Shown here: positions 22,960 to 34,100 of the stretch, piece after piece | Numbering within the stretch: the stretch's first letter is position 1 | Layout of the letters: each line of letters opens with the position of its first letter | Source of the DNA: Uranotaenia lowii | Lineage: Eukaryota; Arthropoda; Insecta; Diptera; Culicidae | Reading direction: 5' to 3' | Assembly: GCF_029784155.1 (NCBI RefSeq) | Contig: NC_073693.1 | Coordinates: 359,553,825-359,617,824, forward strand | DNA: 64,000 bases | Translations under genes and position numbers: made by a program | The notes under the pieces: model-generated | What the model saw: the letters and a program-made list of their open reading frames with translations, nothing else | Databases searched by the model: none | What the model was told of the DNA's origin: nothing

Positions 22960-24055
22960 GATTGGAAAATGGAGTTATGGCTGTTTTTTCCTTAATTTCC
23001 CAAAACTTTTCAAATAGTTCAGAAAAAGTATATTCGAACTTAAAACTTTGAACAAAATGGGACGTATCTTGTGTCATTTCTTCTGAGGAATCCAACAAAG
23101 CCTATTGAGGCTACCGCACGTATTGGAAACAGAAGTTATGGCTGTTTTACCCTCAATTTCCTCACATGTTTGAATAAATTCAGAAAATTGAAGGTAAAAC
23201 AGCCATAACTCCTGTTTCCAATTCGTGCGGTTGCTGTAATAGGTTTCGTTGGAATCCTAGAAAAAAGTCACACAAGAAACGTCCCATTTGGTCAAAAAAT
23301 TTCAAGTCCGAATATGCTTTTTTGGTACCTACTATTTGAAAAATGTTTGGAAATTGAGGGTAAAACAGCCATAACTCATGTTTTCAATCCGTGCGGTGGC
23401 TCAAATAGGCTTCGTTGGATTTTTCGGAAAAAAATCACATAAGATACGTCCCGTTTTATTCAAAAATTTCAAGTCCGAACATGTGTTTTCTGAAATAATT
23501 GAAAAATTTAGAGGAATCGAGGGTAAAAACAGACATTTTCCGAAGTATACGGTAACTCGAACAGCCTTTATTGAATTTTGCGGAAAAAATCGCATAAGAT
23601 AAGTCTCGGTTGGTTCAAAATTTCCAAGTTCGAATATGCTTTTTCTGACTATTTGAAAAATGTAAGGGACATGAGGGTAAAACAGCCATAACTTCAGTTT
23701 CTCATGCGTCCGGTAGCTCAAAAAGGCTTCGTTGAATTCATCGGAAGAAATCACACAAGATACGTCTCATTTTCTTCAAATTTTTGAGTCCGAACATACT
23801 TTTTCTGAACTATTTGAAAAATGTTGAGAAATGGAGGGTAAAATAGCCATAACTCCAGTTTCCAATCCGTGCGGTGGATTCCACGGAAAAAATCACACAA
23901 AACACGTCCCATTTGGTTCCAAATTTTCAAGTCCGAACGTGCTTTTTCTGAACAATTTGAAAAGTGTAAGGGAATTGAGGGTAAAACATCCATAACTCAA
24001 TTTTCCAAAGCTTGCGATGGCTCAAACAGCCTCCGTTGGACTCCTCAGAAAAAAA
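22960..24055. repeat. ~145-165 bp tandem array that switches strand
   Basis: The plus-oriented anchor gagggtaaaac recurs at 23356, 23519, 23673, 23834 and 23977 (steps 163, 154, 161, 143). Each unit also has ccataactc, tccaatccgtgcggtgg, cacgtccc and tcaagtccgaa. To the left of about 23185 the same unit appears inverted (ggctgttttaccctcaattt at 23140 and 22978), so the array folds back on itself. Frames inside are repeat read-through. Confidence 0.8.
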
Positions 24056-24065
24056 ATTTTATATG

Positions 24066-24240
24066 AAATTAATTTGCGGCTGTATCGGTGAGGGTTAAAG
24101 AGTTGAAAATGAAAGACGGATAGAAGATCAGAAGAAAATTCTAAGGTGGTGAAAAGAGTATGTGGTCAAGCTTCTATTTCAAATGCTCTTCGCTCTTTTC
24201 ACCACCTTAGAATTTTCTTCTGATCTTCTATCTTCTATAA
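24066..24240. mobile_element. Foldback MITE G, copy 1 (rearranged centre)
   Basis: Left arm from aaattaatttgcggc (24066) through gaaagacggatagaagatca and aaggtggtgaaaagag to 24155. The inverted right arm at 24186-24235 is truncated. Its central 30 bp equal the inverse of the corresponding part of copy 2, i.e. the loop has been deleted and flipped. Confidence 0.75.
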
Positions 24241-25871
24241 TTTCATAAAACAAATTCACGGTGATTTCTCCTCTTAAATAAGAAATTTTTATTATTGTTC
24301 AAAACTAAATAAGTTTTTTTACTGGATCGTTTACAAAATATAGAAGAATTAGGGGTTAAAAAGGCACTATGACTCCGTTCGTTAGCTCGTGCGGCGTCTG
24401 AAACGTTTTGTTTTGTTTAGAAGGGAACATATTGAATTTCTTCGTGATTTATACACTTTTTCGCCATTGTGAAATGTTTGAGATTTTTTTCCAAGAAATG
24501 ATCAGTGACCAAAACCCCCTCCATGAGGCTGTTCTTCCTACGGCTCTGGCACCGAGAGGTTTTCAGTTTAAAAAAAAATTTGAGATCAGTTTGATGTTGG
24601 GAAGTAGTCGATTTTTCACTATTTCCAAAAAAAAAGATCGACATAGAATGACGTAAATTAAAAATGTAAAAAATTAAAAATATTTGAAAAATACTGAAAA
24701 TTACACAAAATTAAAATTCCTTCTATTATCATGGCAAAAGATAAATAAAAAAAAAATTAAAATCAAACCACTTAAATTGAAAACTACCTGAAATAGCACA
24801 AGTGATAAAAAAGTGCAAGCTGTCCAAATGAATGATAAAAGAAAAAAAAAGATAAAAATATCAGAAATGACAAAAAAGAAGAAAATTTTGTAATAAAACT
24901 AAGGAATAAATGATGAATAAGATTATAACTACTGAAGTTGCCACACATGACAAAAATTAAAAAAAAAACCAAAAAGTCGTTTTGGCATTTGATTTATTTT
25001 TATAAATGTTTTCACTTTTTTCATTTCATATTTGTTATTTTTGCTTTTTTTATGTCATGATTATCATTTTTATGGCATTTTTGTCATTGTTTTTTTTTTC
25101 TTATTATTTTCCTTTTTTGTCATTATTGTCGTTTTTTGTGATCGTTGTCGTTTTCATTTAGACATTTTTCAGCTTTAGCTGTTTTTGAGATTTCTGTCGT
25201 TTTTGTGAATTTTTTCGTTTTAGGCATTTTTGTCACTGATGACATTTTTTGCGCCTTGTTGATGTAAAATATTTCTATTAAATTTTTTTTCAGTTTTGCA
25301 GGGCTAGAAGTTGGTCACTTTTTAGTAACTTTGTCACTTTTTTCAGGCTGGTCACTCAGAAGTTACTTTTTTTGAAATTTGGTCCCTAAAATCACTATTT
25401 TGTATATAATTTCCTTACAACTGAGCTTTTTTTCTAAACTTTTTCTACTCATTATTAAAAACATTATATTGTTTCACGACAACACATTTTTTGAACATAA
25501 TTTTTTCTAGAAAATCTTTCTAATGATTGATATGTGAATCATGCAATAAAGTGTGCAGTGTTGTTCTATTTTTGTAAGTAAATTCTCTTTGAGTAAGTTT
25601 TAAATTTGAAAAATTATATTCTACCTTGAAGATTAGTCTCGTAAATTATTTAGTCTTTTTTGTGTTATAATCATCTTAAGTCAATTTTTTCGCCAAGCTT
25701 CTGTAATTGTCAATCTTCTGTCAACATTTCGTCCTTTATCTTTTTTCAAACCTCTATCATTGTTTTGTCACTTTTTCATAAGGACCTCCCAATTTTTAAT
25801 TTCGTGACTCATGAAATGAAATTTCTATAAATGTAAATCTAAGAAGAGAAATCACCGGGAATTTGTTTTTA
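24241..25871. other. AT-rich intron with degenerate TTTTGTCAT minisatellite relics
   Basis: From about 24780 and again 25010-25260 the sequence is filled with variants of ttttgtcattttt and tttgtcgtttt. This is the complement of the atgacaaaa unit that forms the pure array at 38.6 kb, here heavily decayed. No gene. Confidence 0.55.
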
Positions 25872-26155
25872 GAAATTAATTTGCGGCTTTATCGGTGAGG
25901 GTTAAAGAGTTGAAATGAAAGACGGATAGAAGATCAGAAGAAAATTCTAAGGTGGTGAAAAGAGCGAAGAGCATTTGAAATAGGAGCTTGACCACATAGG
26001 CCCAATAGAGGAGGCACTACGTTTTTCGATACAGTTAATTATGGATGGTTCGACCGCTCTTCGCTCTTTTCACCACCTTAGAATTTTCTTCTGATCTTCT
26101 ATCCGTCTTTCATTTCAATTCTTTAACCCTATCCGTTAAGCCGCAAATTAATTTT
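25872..26155. mobile_element. Foldback MITE G, copy 2
   Basis: About 284 bp with ~100-bp near-identical inverted arms. The left arm runs from aaattaatttgcggc (25873) to aaaagagcgaagagc; the right arm mirrors it, ending gccgcaaattaatt (26140-26153). The loop of about 80 bp contains gaccacataggcccaatag. Target duplication unclear in the AT-rich flanks. No coding potential. Confidence 0.8.
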
Positions 26156-27514
26156 ATAATATAAATGTAAATCTTATCGCAATTTCAAGTAAATTCTTTA
26201 AACTTTTCGTTAAACATGTACTGATTTTTTATTTACATTTGTAGATCTCTCACATATAACAATTTTGTTGAAAATTTTGGTTTCCGTAAATTTATTTCGA
26301 ATTGTTATTTTTTTTCAATATAATTTTAGACTTTTTCAACTGTTTTAGTAACATTGAAAAAATTCTGATGGTGTATACACTATACAATGAATTTTCAAAA
26401 TTTTGGGTTTTTTTTAAAAGAAAATGGATAAACTCGAAGTTCTTGTCGGGCTTAGTTATCCTAGTCTTAACAGTACGATCTTTTGGTTACCTCCCATTGT
26501 TTCTTTAGAACTTTAGAATTCTGCGGTCGCTATTCTTAAATTATCTAAGCTCATTTAAAATGTTCCTCTTTTGTCCAACATATTGCTTTTCTAAAAGTGA
26601 GACCAAGAGCCTTCCAAAAAACGTTTTTCAATTAACAGAATTGTCTCCAAGCGTTTTGTTTTTGTTTTTAATGTCATTTTTTAGTTAGTTTTCGTCTTGA
26701 TCTGGTCACTAATTTTACCTTAATTTCACTTCAAAGTAACTATTTTGCCCTACTTTTTTACCGCATGGTCGCTTCTAGCCCTGGTTTTGCGCTTTTGGTC
26801 ATTTTTGTCGTTTTGGTCATTTTCGTCATTATCGTCGTTTACGTCGATTTAATCGTTTTTGTTGTTTTTTTCCATTTTGGTGATTTTTGACGTTTTGCAA
26901 TTTATGTCATTTTTTTTTTGTTTTTGTCATTCTGTCATTTTCGTCATTTTTGTCACTATTGTCGTTTTGTCGGTATTTTCTCGGTGTCGTTATTTTTGTC
27001 ATTTTGTTATTGTCCTCATTTACATTTTGACATTTTTGTCATTATTCTCGTTTTTGTTTTTTTTAAGATTTTTGTCGTTTTTGTCATTTCTTTATTGTCG
27101 TTTAAGTAATTTTTGTCATTTTGATCGTATTTTGTCATCTCTCTCATTATTCATTATTCATCTTTCAATAAAGAAATCTTAGAACTGGTCCGTTGTTTTA
27201 TCAATAAACAAAAAAATGTACGGTCCTATGGTGCTACCCAAATGGACATGTAGCAATACGCAGTTTTTCAGGCGAATTCTCGGGCTGGAATATGGGGCTA
27301 TCAGTTCCACAAATTTTCTAACCTTTAAGCATATATTGTGAAAAGGGCAGGTGTGCGTTGTATACTGTCACTTCCTTGAAAAATGCATTATTAGGGTATG
27401 AAACGTCGATTGAAATATTCACAAATTTACCAGGCAATCCCTATGTTTTCAACACCTCTTCAAAAATAATAAATTGTCAGTTAAGTCTCTCTAGCGATTA
27501 CAGCTTTTGTGATA
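26156..27514. other. AT-rich intron sequence, partly minisatellite
   Basis: 26760-27135 is decayed TTTTGTCAT minisatellite (listed separately). The rest is AT-rich and no gene is recognised. Confidence 0.45.
26760..27135 (-). repeat. Degenerate 9-bp minisatellite (tttttgtcat family)
   Basis: Runs of ttttgtcatttt, ttgtcgttttg and tcgtcat variants at roughly 9-bp steps, the same family as the pure array at 38.6 kb read on the other strand. The Phe/Val-rich frames here (e.g. 26859-27182) are by-products of it. Confidence 0.7.
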
Positions 27515-28730
27515 ATATGTGCACTAGACTAGTTCACTTTTCGGCTTTTTTCGCAGATCAAAGCCGGACTTATATGGGTTGTTCCTCCTGCATTTTCAAG
27601 TATTTCTGCCAATTTTGAGATCATTTGAACTAATCTCTGTTCTGCGCAACGAGTTTTCGTGAAAAAAGTCGATTTTTCTTGAAAATATTCTTATGAGAGT
27701 TCTAGCAAGCCACTGTTATTATAATATGGTCATTTTATGTTGCATGGTGGTTGATATTTTAACCATTTCTATGAATCTGTTCTAGATAATCGTTCAAAAC
27801 AAACCGAAAAAATTTAAAAAATCATAAACTACCAACTTGTACAGAAAATTTACTTACAAGTTGAGAGTTAAAAATCTGTAGTAAATCAGAAAAAAATATG
27901 TTTCACAAAATCTTTTTTTGTAAAGCTAGCCCTTTTTATTACCTTTCTATTGATATAATAAATATACAAATTGGTTGTATAGCGATCAAATTATTTAAAG
28001 ATGTTTGCAACAAATTTGATTTGATAAAATATTTTTCATTCAAGTTTGCTCCACACCAACTTGTGCACAAGAAAGGATATTTTATTCAATCAAGTACCCC
28101 ATGACGGGGCCAGGAGTAAAAAAAAGCGCGCGCTTTGATCAAGTTGTAAGCAAGTCCTCTTGATGCCACGTTTTTCATGTTGCATGCAGCTAAAACTTGA
28201 ATAGGAACACAACTATGATTTAAAAACTGATGCATAAATATTTTAATAACTTTGCTCCTATTCTTGCGATAATTACATTTTAAGCATCAAATGAATGGTA
28301 ATAAACAGGACTATCTTAATAAAAAAAGATTTTGTGAAACAGATTTGTTTCAGATTTACTACAGATTTTTCACTCTCAACTTGTAAGTAAAATTTATGTA
28401 CAAGTTGGTAGTTTATGATTTTTTTAAATTTTTTCGGTTTGTTTTGAACGATTATCTAGAACAGATTCATAAAAATGGTTATAATATCAACCACTATGCA
28501 TCATAAAATTATCGTTTAATATTAACAGTGGCTTGCTAGAACTCTCATAAGAATATTTTCAAGAAAAATGGTCTTTTTTCACGAAAACTCATTGCGCAGA
28601 ACAGAGTTTAGTTCAAACGATCTCAAATTTGGCAGAAATACTTGAAAATGCATGAGGAACAACCCATATGAGTCCGGCTTTGATCTGCGAAAAAAACCGA
28701 AAAGTGAACTAGTCTAATGTGCACACATAT
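27515..28730. mobile_element. 1.2-kb foldback element with ~400-bp arms
   Basis: The left arm 27515-27919 (atatgtgcactagactagtt ... cacaaaatctttttt) is mirrored by the right arm 28321-28730 (aaaaaaagattttgtgaaa ... agtctaatgtgcacac). I estimate around 90% identity by eye with small indels. The ~400-bp centre contains no recognised gene. A half arm occurs at 1418-1469. Superfamily and target duplication not determined. Confidence 0.85.
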
Positions 28731-28978
28731 CAGTTGGGATCTTTCTATTCATAAAACTCCCCGGGGCGAGAAGAGCAATTCGTAGAACTCGGTGTAAATA
28801 GGTACCCTTTTAGATCAAATTAATTGTTTTATTAGTATTGGGGGGACGAGTGAACCGCTCACAGAGTACGTTAACATTTTTGCTTCGATTTTTTTTTCCT
28901 TGGGACGTTATTGAGGGATCTTCTCAATCGAAAGTAGTTCACGTGTTTTATGAAAGTACCCTTTTTAGTCCAACAGAG

Positions 28979-28979
<1 letters not shown>

Positions 28980-29012
<33 letters not shown>
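28980..29012. repeat. (TCG)n trinucleotide repeat near exon 1
   Basis: A pure run of eleven tcg units, 38 bp beyond the splice donor of the 29051-29296 exon on the intron side. A second cgtcgtcg run lies at 29640-29661 in the upstream region. Likely length-polymorphic. Confidence 0.9.
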
Positions 29013-29013
<1 letters not shown>

Positions 29014-29050
29014 ACAAACAAGTCAGACGTGACATAAATTAATTTCTCAC

Positions 29051-29296
29051 CTGTGTCACACTGGAGTTAATGGTGCCACCACACGTGGATTGTCCATTGT
29101 TGTTGTTGTTGTTGTTGTTAATGATGATGCTGTTGTTACTACTGCTGGTGTTGCTGGTCACTGGGAACGAATATTCCAGGGGATTTGTCATGGCCATCAG
29201 CGAGTTGAGAATTTCCGGTGTCCTGGGCGTGGTGCAGACGCCTCCATCGATGCCCAAAAGAGGCGGCACCGTCAGGCTGAGGTTGGAGTTGAACAT
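29051..29296 (-). CDS. Atf3: Probable Atf3 first coding exon
   Basis: 82 codons from ATG (29296, context CCAACATG) to a CAG/GTGAGA splice donor (GT at 29049-29050), ending in phase 0. The product begins MFNSNLSLTVPPLLGIDGG, then TTPRTPEILNSLMAMTNPLE (residues about 22-41), followed by a Ser/Asn-rich tract with eight Asn in a row (encoded by a (TTG)n run at 29098-29118 on the plus strand) and STCGGTINSSVTQ. A TPRTPEILNSLxAMTNP block near the N-terminus is what I recall of insect Atf3, a stress and metabolism bZIP factor that dimerises with Jun in the nucleus. This is memory-based; kayak/Fos is the alternative. Coding sequence continues in phase into 5696-5779. Plus-strand frames here are shadows. 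Confidence 0.6.
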
Positions 29297-30362
29297 GTTG
29301 GGTCTTCTTGTTGTTTGCGGGGGGTAATATTAAATTTTATAGCACGTGGTGTGGTGCACTTTTAGTGCTTTTGCCCTTTTCTGTGCTGACTTTCACTCGC
29401 GGTTTACTTCTTCCCCTTCCCGTATCGAATTTCTCGTACGAAAAACTACACACTAGCTCACACTCACAGAAACGAGAAAGGACTCTTTTTTTTTACTGCC
29501 GTGTTTAATTTTAGCAACACGCAACGTAACTTTTACGTTGATTAAAAAGGCGATTACTTTTAAAATTAACAACAAAAATATATATAATCACAGATTGAAT
29601 TATTCGTCGAACGCTTTCGAGGGATTTTTTTTTAATTCTTCGTCGTCGTCGTCGTCGTCGTAGTTTTGTTTCGTTTGGCGATGCTTCCCGACAAATCGAA
29701 AAAGGCGAGTCGTTTTGGTTACTTTTTAAATAGTAGGATTAAATAGAAATAATCAAAAATTAAAAAAAAAAATCAGCCGTTTAATACGATTCACTTTTCA
29801 AGCTTGGTTCCCCTTTGCTTCTTGTAAGATTGGATTGAGATTGTGTGTATATTTAACACAATAGGGGGTTAAAATCACAATGTAGCACAAATCCTGGTTC
29901 TGTTTCTTCAGGTTTCTTCTTACTTTGGTCGGCCAGTATTCTCGGTTGATACCGTCGAGAATGGGGAACTTTTTGTTTCTTCGTTTTTTTTTCGCAATGG
30001 CGGCGCCGCAAATACAAGGTCAAAGTTTAATGGCGGACTGCACTTTTCGGTTTGTTGCCGCTAACTAGTGATACTCTCCGGATTCTGCCTTCGATGGTGA
30101 TGCCGCTGCGTCTCCTGGCATCAACCAATTCTGCTGCTTCGAGGTGGCCCCGATTACTTGGAATAATTTATGCGTTTGTTTTGCACTGCGACGACTTGTG
30201 CAGATACTAGTAGAGTTTGATTTTGGTTTCTCGTCGCTACTCGGAGATGATGATGATGATGCTGAGGGCAACTTCCAGACACGCGTGAAATCGCACACAC
30301 AGGGTATTAGAAACTTTCCGGAACGAGTCCACTTCTTGCAGACGAGAAGCCTCCTGGAACCT
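29297..30362 (-). promoter_or_regulatory. 5' region of the probable Atf3 gene, possible upstream exon
   Basis: More GC-rich and complex than the neighbouring DNA. On the minus strand a good acceptor, gttactttgtcctccattgc followed by AG at 30361-30362, precedes an open stretch down to 30065 with a Ser run from a (GAT)n tract (30245-30262). It may be a 5'-UTR exon or alternative first exon. A possible donor (AAA/GTAAGAAG) lies near 29920. No promoter element can be fixed with confidence; coding status of this stretch is doubtful. Confidence 0.3.
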
Positions 30363-33300
30363 GCAATGGAGGACAAAGTAACAAGTGTTAAAAGTTAGAT
30401 TCATTCATTGAAACGCTTTAAAAATTATAAAAAAAGACAGTAGGTGTGTACAATTTAAGACTCTTTTTGAGAAAAATAATTATTGGGACACTTTCCGATA
30501 TTAAAACAATTATATGTCAAATTTGTTAACACTTAAACTGACTTAAAGAAAATAAACGTTGATACGATTGTTGACTTCTTTGAGACGATTAGGTCAATTT
30601 TGTAATAATTTTCAAACAACTCTAAACTGTTTCGAGATAGTTATATAACAGTCCTTTTTAACAATTTTGGAAATAGTTTTAGACTGCTTTTCTTTCAACA
30701 ACTTTGAGGAAATGAAAAAGATGTTATGAGAAATTGTTAGGGCATTTTGGAAAAAATCTTTAGACAGTTTGAAGATAAGTTCTAAAAAGTTTATTTAACT
30801 TTAATAATTGTGAGATATACCTAATGGAAAATATTCAAATGTAAATCAGAGTAATTCAGGTTCATGAAATTTTGAAGAAATTTTACGACATTTCTAAATA
30901 TTTTAGAACAAATGTAACACAATTCTGGGACAAGTTAAAGACAATTAAAAAAAAAAAATATGAGCTTTTTTGAAAAATATCTCTGAAATTGAATTATTTT
31001 GTTAAATTTTGAGACAATTGGAGGATATTTTTAAAGAACACTTAATCGATTCCGATTTAGTTTTTCAACAATTGAACTCTGTCTGAAGACCATTAAAGTT
31101 TTTTTTCTAGTTATTTATTGACCACTTTCAGACATTTTTCACAGTTTTCACAGAATTTTGAGCCAATTTACAAAAGTTTTTGAGGCACTGTGGAAATGTT
31201 GAAACAACATTCAATCTTCCTTTTTCTTAAATTTGGAATTAAAAATGTGATACAATATTGTCACAATTTGAAAAAAAAATGTTAAGAACATTTTTAAAAC
31301 AATGTAAAGATGCATTTCTTGACCTAGCAGATTTTTGTGCTTAAATCGGTCAACTGGAAGATGTCGTTCATAGGCATTCTATCGAATCTGTAAAAAAAAC
31401 ACATTTTTTCGGCTTTAACTTGAACAATTGGATTGTTTTTCAATTTTGGGTAAATTTTTTTTCAAATGATTCAGTAAAATTGTTTTGAAGACCACAAATG
31501 TCTATGAGCTACCAAAAAAAGTTCAATAAAGATATACCTTGTGGTTTTTAACCGATTTTGGCTCAAACTTCAGCTAAAGACACCTCAATTCGGCACCCAA
31601 TTGTCTGGTAGCTTAAATCAACTTATGGTCTTCAAAACATTTGTGTCGAATAAGGTTGCCAGAATTTTTTCAGAATTTATCGGGGCCGAACAAATCCCGG
31701 GCTATTTGATCTAAAATCCTTGCAAAATTCTGACCAAATTCAAAATTGTCGACCAAAAATCCAGGCAAATTTGATCAAAACCCAGGAAATACTCAAAAAT
31801 GATGCATGATGCATCATGAGCTGATTTTTAATCGTATTTTAGGCTTTCAAAAAACCTTTCATGATTATTTTTGTAAGATTTACTCAAAAAATAATAAATA
31901 AATCAAATAAAAAATTGCATAAATTAAAAAAATTGCAACACAATTTGTTTTGTTTGTTTGATTTGGCAAATAAAGTGAATGAATAAAACCCAGGAAAATC
32001 GGGGCTTTTTCAATAAAATCCGTTGTTTAATTCGAAATGTTATAGAGTCGAAAAATCATATCAGAAGAGATTCACATTAGAACTTATGCATCATTTCGTT
32101 AAATGATCCCTTAAAGTTGACCGAATTAGCTCAAAACTGTCATGGGGTATTCTGCTACAACAAGAAACAATTTGAGTTCGCAATTCGGGTTAGGAATTTT
32201 AACACAATATTCACACAAATTTAAGACCATTTCAAGATAGATATATTCAAAGGTGAACATATTAAAATGCATTTTAAGATAATTTTAAAGCATTTTGAAG
32301 AATTTCAATAAAATGAAACAAACAATTCAAGAAATATTCCGACAACTTTGGTATAATTTCCTCAAAATTGTCTTAAAACCATTTATTTTGTTTTTGATTT
32401 TATATCTTTAAATTTTGAAAAAATCTTATAAATTAAACAAATTTCTTATTTTTTACAACAGATCTAACAAAAGTTTATAATAATTTTGATGAAAACTTGA
32501 AAACAATTTTTTGAGCCATTTCCGATCATCATTTTGAGATCAATAATTGTAGTAATTCAGCAGATGTTTTTAGATACATTTTCAGCTAAGTTTTTTTTTT
32601 AATGTTACGATTTTGTAACCTTTGATATCTTTAAAATTTCAAACAATTTGACAAATTTTACAAAAAAATATTTTTCACAAATTTCGTTTTGTTTTTGATA
32701 TTTTGGACAAATTTAACAATTTTTAAATTTTTGTATTTTTATATTTCAAGGATTTTATTATTGTCCTTTTATTATGACTTATCATTTTTTGTTATTTTCG
32801 TACTTGTCTAAATTTTTGCCATTTATGGTCATTTTTGTCCGTTCATGTCATTTTGGACATATGAAGTAGGCGTTGATCAATTCGGAGCCCACACGTTTTT
32901 TTCCTCCCCTTGTGAATTTTGTTTTAAATTTTTTCATGCGAAAAGTATACATAAACTTAGAAAAGATAGCATCTATTTACACTACAAAGTTGACCCTTGA
33001 TGTGTTTACTAGTTGAAGACGGAAAAAGTGAAATATCAAGCGAAGAAAGTGGTGTCCGGAGATTTGAACTTCCATATTCAGAGAGCCATTTCTTTTTAAA
33101 TTTACACTCTTGGTAACATTTCGTGAAGATAATGTATGTGATGATGATGTGATGAAGATGTGTCAAACCAAAACTTGGTGTATGTTTGCTATCGTGTGGA
33201 GAAGAAGAAAAGAAAAAATCGAAAAAATTCTTAAAACCTGGATTGGGGAAAATAAAATATTTTGATACATTTTTGAGACAGGTTTTTAAATTTCGGAACC

Positions 33301-34100
33301 AATTTTAAGGCTATTTCGAAAAATTTTAAAATGTTATGATTCAATGATCCAGTTCACAAGTTAGTTGGCCTTTAGTTACTTTACTGTTATATTTCAATTT
33401 TCATATTTTTTTCCTACTTGTTTTGCATTTTCATGAATTCCAAAATTTAGTAGGTTCCTAATTTTTCTCAATTTTATTTTCGTTTGAGTTTTTTATCATT
33501 TTTAACTGTTGGTCGTTTAGGTCGACACACTTTTAGAAAGTATAAACATTTTTTAATGTCGATTTTGAGACAATTTTAGACAGTATTTAAAAAATTTTGG
33601 AATCAATTTCAAGTCTTATAATTTTTGCATTTTCATAGTTTTCCAAATTATTATAAGCTGTTTTAATTTTCTCATTTTTGTCAATGTTTTCAATATAGTT
33701 AGTATTTTCATAATTTTTGATGAACCTCATTGTAAAAAAGTCCTAAATAAAAAAATATATTTTTTTTTAAATCATTGTTTTACGTCGTTTTTGCCATTCT
33801 CTTTTTTCTAATTTTAGACATTTTTGTTTTTATTTTTTTTTTCTTTTTTTCATTTTTTTCATTTTAATAATTTTTGCCATTTTTGTCATTTCTGTCAAGT
33901 TGGTTATTTATGTATTTTATTCATTTCTGTCATTTTTTTTCAGTTTCAACATTATATTAATTTTTGCATTTATTTTTTTTTGTTCGTTTACAAATTGGTT
34001 AAATTTGTCATTGAAATTGATTTTTTTAAATTTCAGTTTTTGTATGATTTTTGGGTTCACTTTATTGAAAAATTACTTCAAGATGTCTTATAAACATTCA
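30363..34100. other. AT-rich DNA of decayed short-word repeats, no gene seen
   Basis: 30440-33600 is dominated by degenerate words such as acaattttgagacaatttt and gaagacattt, which look like worn relatives of the aaaattgac minisatellite. 31650-31990 holds a ggttgccagaattttttcag segment with aatcccggg, a type also faintly seen at 10030-10110 and 35870. 33780-33970 again has tttttgtcattt words. No coding sequence recognised. Confidence 0.45.

Noticed and set aside
29051..29296. kayak (Fos) as the identity of the exon pair
   Set aside because: Considered because both are bZIP genes with Ser/Thr/Pro-rich N-termini; the TPRTPEILNSL block fits my memory of Atf3 better. Not excluded without a search.
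29070..29365. Two plus-strand frames of 85-91 codons
   Set aside because: Antisense shadows of the probable Atf3 exon; the splice donor and sensible protein are on the minus strand.
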